Of a DNA stretch of 21,122 bases, positions 15,044 to 21,122 are shown in pieces. The stretch lies in assembly GCA_046542995.1 (NCBI GenBank), contig JBKHAH010000057.1:1-21122 (forward strand), in the 5' to 3' direction. Source of the DNA: Perlabentimonas sp046542995 (lineage in GTDB: Bacteria; Bacteroidota; Bacteroidia; Bacteroidales; Tenuifilaceae). The translations under genes were made by a program, and so were the position numbers. A model generated the notes under the pieces. The model was not told where the DNA came from, made no database searches, and saw only the letters and a program-made list of their open reading frames with translations. Position 1 is the first letter of the stretch. Each line of letters opens with the position of its first letter.

Positions 15044-16813
15044 ATGAATTTAGCCAACCGCCTTCTAAAATTTTTTTCGTTTAAACTTGAGGATAAGTGC
15101 GAAAAAGACCATTTCGCAAAATTGCTTTCTATTAGCGTGGCAAGTTTTATTATGATAGCTCTGTTACTTGTACATGCAGTTTTATTCTTCGCATCATCGC
15201 AGAGCACAGCGGGTATTGTATCGGGGCTTGCAAGCGTAATAGTTGGCATTACCCTAATTATAGCAATAAAAAAAATTCAGGCTAACGGTTTCAGTATCGT
15301 TTTAATTACAGTTCCAGCCATCTTTTTTCTATACCTAATTTGGTCGGGAAACATACTCCTTACCGGCTCATTGGCTATTTGCTTGTTACCAATTATTGCC
15401 GTTGGAATTCTGGGATACAACAGAGGTGCCGTTTACTCACTGGTTTTCTTATTTCTTGCCGTAGCAGGTCTTTTTGCTCCCCTTGGAGAAGATTCAACAA
15501 GCGAAAAGATAGAGTTAACGCTTAAGATTCTCTTTATCTTTTCGTATCTGACGGTTCTTTTTGCTGTTTATCTACTTGAGGCAATTAAAGCAAAATCTCT
15601 ACAGAATATGGAGAAGCAGCTGCTTGACCAGAAAAACACAACGAAACTAAAGGAAGAATTTATCGCCAAGCTGTCGCATCAAATCAGAACGCCCCTTAAC
15701 AATATTATGGTTATTGCAAACATTCTGGAGAGCGTTACCGAGGATGAGAAGCAGAAGGATATGATTGATACCATACATGCATCCACAAACAACCTTGTGA
15801 ATGTTGTAAACAGCATGGTGGAAATTTCTAATGTTGATATAAAGGAAAGAGGCAGCGTTAACCTAACATTTAACCTGTACACCACAATAAATAGTACCAT
15901 TAAACTTTTCTCAACTCAAGATTCAAGTCATAACACATTTTCACTTAACGTAAATGAATCTATACCAGATAACTTAATTGGTGACCCTGTACGCATTAAG
16001 CAGATTTTTCTAAATCTTATCGAAAACATTCTGAAGAACAAGAGCAGCGATAAAATTAGCATCAACATAAATATTGAGAAAGGGAAAGAAACCCTAGAAG
16101 ATATCGAGCTACTTGTTAAAATTAAAAGCAATAAGCCAATCCTCCTGCCTCTCAACGAAGGGCATAATCTATACGTAACCAACGAGAGCTCATTAACATC
16201 TGCAAGTACTCAAATGTATATTGACCTGCTGGAGATGTCCATCACCCAGAAACTAATTGAAAGTAACGGAGGTAAACTTAGCATAGCCTTAAGCTCCGAG
16301 GATGCGGTTTTCTCCTTCCCCTATATATTTAATAAAGTTGCACCAAAGGTATCCAAGCTAAAACCTGAGACTGAACCAGAAGAGCCCCAGACAAAAGAAA
16401 TAAAAGAGGACATGCCAGAAACTCCCTCTGTAAATCTGGAGGATGCTAACGTACTTCTTGTGGAAGACAACCTGATTAACCAGAAAATTGTAGTGCTTAG
16501 CCTTAAAAAGGTTGTTAAGAATATTGAGATTGCTAATAATGGGAAGGAGGCGCTTGATAAGTTTGGAACCAGCCGTTTTGACATAATACTTATGGATATT
16601 CAAATGCCGATAATGAACGGGATTGTGGCAACAAAGAAAATTAGAGAGATTGAATCCAGTTCAAACTCACATACCCCAATAGTTGCAATAACCGCCAACG
16701 CTCTACTTGGCGACAAGGAGGAATGCCTGGCTGCAGGAATGGATGATTATATTAGCAAGCCATTTCAAATTGAGGTGCTTATACAGAAGATGAAGAATTT
16801 ACTCAAAAGGTAG
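15044..16813 (+). CDS. Membrane hybrid histidine kinase-like protein with degenerate ATP-binding domain
   Basis: This 589-residue protein has about six N-terminal membrane helices (26-50, 54-76, 82-100, 104-123, 129-146, 162-180), then a short coiled coil (185-203). The HisKA domain has the H-box KLSHQIRTPLNNIM with His212. The acidic residue usual after the His is Gln213. An HATPase-like region (about 295-430) keeps the N-box (DPVRIKQIFLNLIEN, 314-328). It lacks the G1 box DxGxG: the site reads VKIKSNKPILLP. It also lacks the G2 box GxGLG: the site reads QMYIDLLEMSITQKLIESNGG. A Glu/Pro linker leads to an intact receiver (469-589) with E474/D475, phospho-acceptor Asp518 (LMDIQMP), T550 and K572. 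I infer little or no autokinase activity. A SpoIIE phosphatase gene follows closely. Confidence 0.9.
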   Translation: MNLANRLLKFFSFKLEDKCEKDHFAKLLSISVASFIMIALLLVHAVLFFASSQSTAGIVSGLASVIVGITLIIAIKKIQANGFSIVLITVPAIFFLYLIWSGNILLTGSLAICLLPIIAVGILGYNRGAVYSLVFLFLAVAGLFAPLGEDSTSEKIELTLKILFIFSYLTVLFAVYLLEAIKAKSLQNMEKQLLDQKNTTKLKEEFIAKLSHQIRTPLNNIMVIANILESVTEDEKQKDMIDTIHASTNNLVNVVNSMVEISNVDIKERGSVNLTFNLYTTINSTIKLFSTQDSSHNTFSLNVNESIPDNLIGDPVRIKQIFLNLIENILKNKSSDKISININIEKGKETLEDIELLVKIKSNKPILLPLNEGHNLYVTNESSLTSASTQMYIDLLEMSITQKLIESNGGKLSIALSSEDAVFSFPYIFNKVAPKVSKLKPETEPEEPQTKEIKEDMPETPSVNLEDANVLLVEDNLINQKIVVLSLKKVVKNIEIANNGKEALDKFGTSRFDIILMDIQMPIMNGIVATKKIREIESSSNSHTPIVAITANALLGDKEECLAAGMDDYISKPFQIEVLIQKMKNLLKR

Positions 16814-16868
16814 TACATTATTATATTGAAAAGGTGTAGAACCTTTGCCTCAACTCCACTTTTTACTT

Positions 16869-18407
16869 ATGAAAAGGGCTAGAGTTAATACATACCTGTT
16901 TACTTTCCTTGGGGTAGGACTCACCATTTTTATAGTTGGCTTTATTGGCATAACAGTCTCACTAAGGTTTATTGAGCGGAACTATGTTAACATACAGGTT
17001 GAGGTTAACGAGCGTCATGCAAAAAGCATGGCTAAACTACTTGAGAACGAGATAAAAATGGGCATACCACCGGATACTGTACGTGCCCGGTTTCAAAAAT
17101 CCATAGAAGGCACTGAACACGAGAAAGGTTTCCTGTGTATGTTCAATACAAACGATGCCTCTTTAGCCTGCCACCCCGATCCGAACCTTATTGGAATGGA
17201 AATGCCTCAAGAGTTTTCCTTTAAATTATCCTCGCAAAAACAAGTTAGCGTTCCAATTGAAATTTCCAAGGGCAAGCCTATTTCAGGACTTTACCAAAAG
17301 GGAGATATGGGTACCGATATTGTTCACATGGAACCTGTAAGAGGAACCCCCTGGCTGATGGCAGCTCACACAAACTATGATCTTATTAGAAGCGAGTTTG
17401 CCATTATTAAGCGCAACTACATTTTAGGATCAGCCATGCTGGGAATCCTTATTGCTCTCGCTGCATCTGTTACCGCCAGACGAATTGGACGTATCTACGA
17501 ATCGCGAATTGAAAAGAAGAACCAGCAGCTAACCAAAAGCTATGCTCACCTTGAAGAACTCCATAAAGAGGTTCAGAACCAGAAGGAAGAGATAGAAGCG
17601 CAAAATAACCTTTTGGTTTCGCAGAAGGATATTATTACGAAACAGAAGGACGATATCATTGACAGCATTGAATATGCAAAAAGGATTCAGGATGCATTGC
17701 TAAATGCCGAAGAAACGCTCAATAAACATGTACCCAATCATTTTTTAATATTCAAACCCAAAGATATTGTTAGTGGCGATTTTTATTGGTGCAGACAGAA
17801 AGATGATAAAATTTTTATTGCTGCTGCTGACTGTACCGGGCATGGCGTTCCGGGTGCTTTCATGAGCGTTCTTGGTATTACCCTGCTTAATGAGATAGTT
17901 GACACCACCAACTGCGAGAAACCAAGCGATATTCTTAATGAACTAAGATTTAGACTAAAAAAGGCTCTTAATCAGAGTGATTGGGATGTGGATAACAGCG
18001 ATGGTATTGAGATGTCGTTAATTCAGTATTCTCCATCGGAAAGAATAGCGTATCTGGCTGCCTCCTACCAAACAATATTGGTGCACTCCAGCAGTAACTA
18101 CATAGAGGTTAAGGGCGACCGTTGCCCCATTGGCGTTTGTTTTGGTAGGGAGAAAAAATTTCACACACACACCATTGAGCTTGATGAGCCTAAAACATTC
18201 TATATGTACTCCGATGGTTACCCTGACCAGATAGGTGGCGAGCACAACAAGAAATTCTACACCCGAAAGCTAAAAGAACTTATTGCGGACAACTCTAAGA
18301 AGGAGCTTGATGAGCAAAAAATGATTCTTGAACATACTCTCAAAAACCATATGGGAGACAGAATGCAAGTAGATGATATTATACTAATGGGTATCTGCCT
18401 AGGTTAA
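16869..18407 (+). CDS. SpoIIE-family (PP2C-like) Ser/Thr phosphatase with extracytoplasmic sensor domain
   Basis: This 512-residue protein starts at ATG 16869, giving MKRARVNTYLFTFLGVG; an in-frame TTG at 16845 adds eight unlikely residues. Helix 1 (about 9-33), a periplasmic domain (35-178) that looks like a single Cache domain (WLMAAHTNYDLI near its end), helix 2 (184-203), a long coiled coil (206-280, ending IEYAKRIQDALL), then the SpoIIE/PP2C phosphatase domain (285-512). Metal-binding acids are D304 (SGDFYW), D321 (ADCTGHGVPGAFMS), D449 (YSDGYPDQIGG) and D502/D503. Two positions deviate: the usual DGMD is DGIE (378-381) and the usual AGANNP is AASYQT. The family dephosphorylates anti-sigma-factor antagonists or related proteins. 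It follows the hybrid sensor by 55 nt, with a 6-bp hairpin (16830-16846) between them. Confidence 0.92.
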   Translation: MKRARVNTYLFTFLGVGLTIFIVGFIGITVSLRFIERNYVNIQVEVNERHAKSMAKLLENEIKMGIPPDTVRARFQKSIEGTEHEKGFLCMFNTNDASLACHPDPNLIGMEMPQEFSFKLSSQKQVSVPIEISKGKPISGLYQKGDMGTDIVHMEPVRGTPWLMAAHTNYDLIRSEFAIIKRNYILGSAMLGILIALAASVTARRIGRIYESRIEKKNQQLTKSYAHLEELHKEVQNQKEEIEAQNNLLVSQKDIITKQKDDIIDSIEYAKRIQDALLNAEETLNKHVPNHFLIFKPKDIVSGDFYWCRQKDDKIFIAAADCTGHGVPGAFMSVLGITLLNEIVDTTNCEKPSDILNELRFRLKKALNQSDWDVDNSDGIEMSLIQYSPSERIAYLAASYQTILVHSSSNYIEVKGDRCPIGVCFGREKKFHTHTIELDEPKTFYMYSDGYPDQIGGEHNKKFYTRKLKELIADNSKKELDEQKMILEHTLKNHMGDRMQVDDIILMGICLG

Positions 18408-18501
18408 AATTAAATTTGATTATCGAACTATTTACCACAAGAGCAATTTAATTTTCTTTTGTTTAGCATAAATACGGGCAATTAAGCGGATAATCATATT
18501 A

Positions 18502-19509
18502 TTAAACCACCTTCCTCCTACTAATATCTACATTTTCCTCAGAAAGATTATCAAGTGGTGTCATCTGTATAGTTTCACCATGCTGCTTTATTGTTAAAAC
18601 CTTGCAATTACTTGGGTAGGTAATTTCAAATGGTTGTTCTGGTTGGAAATCAGCATCAATTTTAAAAAATGCTTTGCTTTCGTGCTTTCCCTGAGGACCG
18701 TACTCATTAAGTTCCAAAAACTCATTGTTAACAGAAACCTCATACCACGATCCATACCCCTCTCCACTTAACCACTGGGCATTTGTCGGTACATCTGGGT
18801 GACGCTCTGGCGCGGGGAAAGTTTCCTTAAGCCATCCTAAACCTTTTGCCCAATCTCTATAGTTTGGTCTTGGTACCTCAATTTTTTTGCCATTAGCATT
18901 TAACTTGGGCATAGCCAACCTATATGCACCTGCCGTAATATTGGTTAGCGTTGTTGGAGTAAGGGGAACAAAAAACTTTAAGGGAATTAAGTTCTTTAAT
19001 GGGGGGCTGCCAGCCTGAATAACAGTACTAACAAACCTAGAACAATTTGTTCCTCCGTAAACGAATGGTCCATAGGGAAGAAAATGCCTTGACTGCAAAT
19101 CTAACGCTTTAGCTAACGCTTTATCATAATCTATTGGCATTTGCGAGGAGTAAAGCGTTCCATCCCCATGGTACGATTTATTCTTTTGAAGTTCTGCAAG
19201 AATATCATCAATATTTGCTACCCTTCCCCCCTCAACTTCTGCTTTTGTTAAAACCGTAAGCTCAGTATCTGTTTCACTGCTCCTAACTCGCCCATGATTG
19301 TATGGGGCATGGTACCTTCCAAAATCAAAATATCTGGGTTCACCGGTCTTCTTATTCACAAGAATAACCGCTGCATGACCAGCCTGATAAAAATAATCGA
19401 CATTAAAACCTAACCAGCGCATGGGCAAATCGTACCATGCTCCTGCTTGCTTACAAAATGTTTCTGGCCAGGCCAGCACAATTGCAATTCCAGAATACTT
19501 TATACTCAT
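18502..19509 (-). CDS. Uncharacterised DUF6695-like protein, predicted permuted NlpC/P60-type Cys/His enzyme
   Basis: This 335-residue protein has no signal peptide or membrane segment and is probably cytoplasmic. I believe it corresponds to the Bacteroidota family DUF6695, from memory. It has a His in FYQAGHAAVILVN (His45), followed by PRYFDFGRY (Asp62), and a Cys at the start of a helix in YGGTNCSRFVSTVIQAG (Cys156). The order His, acid, then Cys on a helix is the arrangement of permuted NlpC/P60 (LRAT/YiiX-like) papain-fold enzymes, which are amidases, peptidases, thioesterases or acyltransferases. The C-terminal part (about 235-320) looks like a beta domain (WYEVSVNNEFLELNEYGP). The start codon lies 6 nt after the decarboxylase stop, so the two form an operon. 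The enzyme prediction is inference. Confidence 0.8.
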   Translation of the reverse strand: MSIKYSGIAIVLAWPETFCKQAGAWYDLPMRWLGFNVDYFYQAGHAAVILVNKKTGEPRYFDFGRYHAPYNHGRVRSSETDTELTVLTKAEVEGGRVANIDDILAELQKNKSYHGDGTLYSSQMPIDYDKALAKALDLQSRHFLPYGPFVYGGTNCSRFVSTVIQAGSPPLKNLIPLKFFVPLTPTTLTNITAGAYRLAMPKLNANGKKIEVPRPNYRDWAKGLGWLKETFPAPERHPDVPTNAQWLSGEGYGSWYEVSVNNEFLELNEYGPQGKHESKAFFKIDADFQPEQPFEITYPSNCKVLTIKQHGETIQMTPLDNLSEENVDISRRKVV

Positions 19510-19515
19510 AAAAAA

Positions 19516-20925
19516 TTATAAATCATTTTCAAGATTCTGAGCAACTTCTATAAATAAATTAAAGAAACGGTCTATGTCGCTCTTCTCAATTTCATTGTTA
19601 GATACTACGAGCCTAATAACCAATGTGCTTCCAATATATGCAAAGTTCACCATACTCTTCCCACTTCGCCTAAGCACTTCACGCACCCTAAGATTAAAAT
19701 CATTAAGATTAACCTCTTTATTTGGACGGTACCTAAAGCATACATTTACCGACTGACGAGGTGCTACAAGTTCCAACTGCTGCGTTTTATGAACCACTTC
19801 TTCAGCATACGCAGCCATATTCATCGCATTCTCAATTCGTTTTGCATAGCCTTTTTTACCAAAGCATTTCCATGCAAACCAAAGTTTTACTGCATCAGCC
19901 CTCCTTCCACATTGAATGGATTTTTTGCCTAGGTCCTCTACATCATCAAGACCATGATAAATATAATCGGTGTTGGCATCAATAATATTAGTATGAAGCG
20001 TTCCTTTCTCGCGTACAAGAATTACAGAACACATTAAAGGAATATTCATAAGTTTATGTGCATCCCAGGTAAACGAGTCGGTTTGCTCAATGCCTTTAAA
20101 TAGATATTTAAACTTTGAACTTAAAATGAGAGAACCTCCAAAAGCACCATCGGCATGGAGCCATACATTGTACTTTTTACATATAGGGACAATACTCTCT
20201 ATAGAATCAAAAGCGGCCATAACCGTTGTGCCAGTGGTTGCAGCAACAAAAAAGGGTAACTCTCCTTTTTCAATACATTGTATAATTTCCTTCTCTAACT
20301 CCTCTGGAATCATACATCCATTGTCATCGGCTTTAACCTTAATCACATTGCCAGTTCCAATTCCCAGCAAGTTTGCTGCAATATCCATTGAGTAGTGTGC
20401 CTGTTCATTCACAAAAGCCTTTAGCTTCATTGAATTATCAACGCCTTTAGATCTGAAATCAGGAGCGATCCTGTTGCGAGCACTAAACATGGCAATAAGA
20501 TTGGCATTACTTCCCCCTGTTACAAAAATGCCATCGCCGTTTGTATAACCAGCATAGCTATTCATTAGTTGAATTAATTCTCGCTCAATTTGAGTTGCAA
20601 CAGGAGCCACCTCGTAGGTGTACATTGAGGTATTTGAAGCAACAGTAATAATATCGCCCAAAAAAGCAGGCAGGTTAAACCCTTGATATAGTTGATTTAG
20701 AAACTGTCTGCTACCAGTATTAACAGAATGCTGAAAATACTTTTGTGCATAACGGACAAGGGATTCAACGCCCTCTCCATTTTGTGGAATCTTAAAGTCT
20801 ATATCGTTAAGCAACCTGTTTGGATCTAAATACTTAACTACTTTCCCTTGATTATAATTTGGATTATCTATATATTCCTTTACTAGGCTAAAAAAGGACT
20901 CCAAATCTTGATTTTCAAAATCCAT
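19516..20925 (-). CDS. PLP-dependent group II decarboxylase, GAD/CSAD-like
   Basis: This 469-residue enzyme removes the alpha-carboxyl group of an amino acid. PLP-site features: TGGSNANLIAMFSARN (136-151) for phosphate binding, His177 in NEQAHYS for ring stacking, AATTGTTVMAAFD (228-240), Asp259 in LHADGAFGGS and the Schiff-base Lys291 in WDAHKLMNIPL. FLNQLYQGF (75-83), SNTSMYTYEVAPV (97-109), KSIQCGRRADAVKLW and VIRLVVSN closely recall animal glutamate and cysteine-sulfinate decarboxylases as I remember them, more than bacterial GadA/B or aromatic decarboxylases. An acidic substrate (glutamate, aspartate, cysteine sulfinate or cysteate) is therefore likely, giving GABA, beta-alanine, hypotaurine or taurine. 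It leads a two-gene operon with the DUF6695-like gene. An exact -7 box lies upstream. Confidence 0.92.
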   Translation of the reverse strand: MDFENQDLESFFSLVKEYIDNPNYNQGKVVKYLDPNRLLNDIDFKIPQNGEGVESLVRYAQKYFQHSVNTGSRQFLNQLYQGFNLPAFLGDIITVASNTSMYTYEVAPVATQIERELIQLMNSYAGYTNGDGIFVTGGSNANLIAMFSARNRIAPDFRSKGVDNSMKLKAFVNEQAHYSMDIAANLLGIGTGNVIKVKADDNGCMIPEELEKEIIQCIEKGELPFFVAATTGTTVMAAFDSIESIVPICKKYNVWLHADGAFGGSLILSSKFKYLFKGIEQTDSFTWDAHKLMNIPLMCSVILVREKGTLHTNIIDANTDYIYHGLDDVEDLGKKSIQCGRRADAVKLWFAWKCFGKKGYAKRIENAMNMAAYAEEVVHKTQQLELVAPRQSVNVCFRYRPNKEVNLNDFNLRVREVLRRSGKSMVNFAYIGSTLVIRLVVSNNEIEKSDIDRFFNLFIEVAQNLENDL

Positions 20926-20934
20926 AAAATATTT

Positions 20935-21036
20935 TATGCAGGTATTTTATCTATCATTAATCTCTGCTAATGACTTTTATTAAAATTTACGAAACAAAAA
21001 TACAATGTTTTAACAATATATATTAGTTCCTGCATA
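20935..21036. repeat. Spaced 8-bp inverted repeat flanking the decarboxylase promoter
   Basis: TATGCAGG (20935-20942) and its exact complement CCTGCATA (21029-21036) lie on either side of the -7 box at 20995-21002, 86 nt apart. It might be a pair of operator half-sites. An 8-bp match at this spacing can also arise by chance. Confidence 0.3.
20995..21002 (-). promoter_or_regulatory. Decarboxylase operon promoter -7 box (TATTTTTG)
   Basis: On the minus strand this is an exact TAnnTTTG match, 69 nt before the ATG at 20925. It predicts a leader of about 63 nt. No -33 element is clear at the usual distance. The rest of the 197-nt region right of the decarboxylase is AT-rich with no gene seen. Confidence 0.55.
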
Positions 21037-21122
21037 CTTGTTTCAAAATAAAATTGCTAAAGTTTATTAAAATAGCCTGATTTTATATTAATAAGCACTG
21101 TTGTCCGGGGAAAAAATATGTC

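Noticed and set aside
16845..16868. N-terminal extension of the SpoIIE-family protein from a TTG
   Set aside because: The ATG at 16869 gives a normal basic residue-plus-helix start; the extension overlaps the intergenic hairpin.
18417..18496. TGATTATC/GATAATCA inverted repeat between convergent genes
   Set aside because: The arms are only 8 bp and 64 nt apart, AT-rich, with no T run or target-site features. It is too weak as a terminator or element boundary.
1..21122. CRISPR array, tRNA, rRNA, complete transposon or prophage
   Set aside because: I saw no regularly spaced repeats, tRNA-like cloverleaf, rRNA motifs, transposase, integrase or phage genes. The genes fill the window with gaps of about 200 bp or less.

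Overview
The window looks like chromosomal DNA of a Bacteroidota bacterium, probably of the Bacteroidales/Marinilabiliales kind. It is AT-rich, has almost no Shine-Dalgarno sequences, and carries many upstream boxes of the form TAnnTTTG, the -7 element of the Bacteroidota sigma factor. The gene order mutY / HU / 30-residue basic protein / RNase G and the families present (Lnb-type DUF4105 protein, DsbD with fused thioredoxin domain, SpoIIE phosphatase with coiled coil) point the same way. These identifications rest on motif recognition; no database search was run.

Left part (1-5.7 kb). A C5-cytosine DNA methyltransferase starts inside the stop codon of a gene cut by the window edge. A convergent secreted DUF4412-like protein follows, then yraN (UPF0102) and a YjbR-like gene 3 nt apart. 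Next come a secreted protein of unknown function with a clear terminator, an MscS-type channel and a second secreted unknown protein.

Middle part (5.7-14.9 kb). mutY is divergent from the HU gene. Downstream of HU lies a 30-codon gene for an extremely basic protein, probably a ribosomal protein related to AURKAIP1/COX24 (mS38). After two hairpins comes RNase G (rng), which starts at GTG and ends at a strong terminator. dsbD has the best promoter of the window and a 13-bp terminator, and converges with an Lnb-like lipoprotein N-acyltransferase candidate. An aldehyde dehydrogenase is divergent from that gene, followed by a LysE-type exporter.

Right part (15-21.1 kb). A membrane hybrid sensor protein has a phospho-acceptor His and an intact receiver, but its ATP-binding domain has lost the G1 and G2 boxes. 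It is followed by a Cache-like/coiled-coil/SpoIIE phosphatase, and the pair looks like one signalling unit. On the opposite strand, a PLP decarboxylase resembling the animal GAD/CSAD clade sits 6 nt upstream of an uncharacterised protein with a His...Cys arrangement like permuted NlpC/P60 enzymes. This two-gene operon is the best candidate for an undescribed small pathway.

I saw no tRNA, rRNA, CRISPR array or complete mobile element. No gap between genes exceeds about 200 bp.
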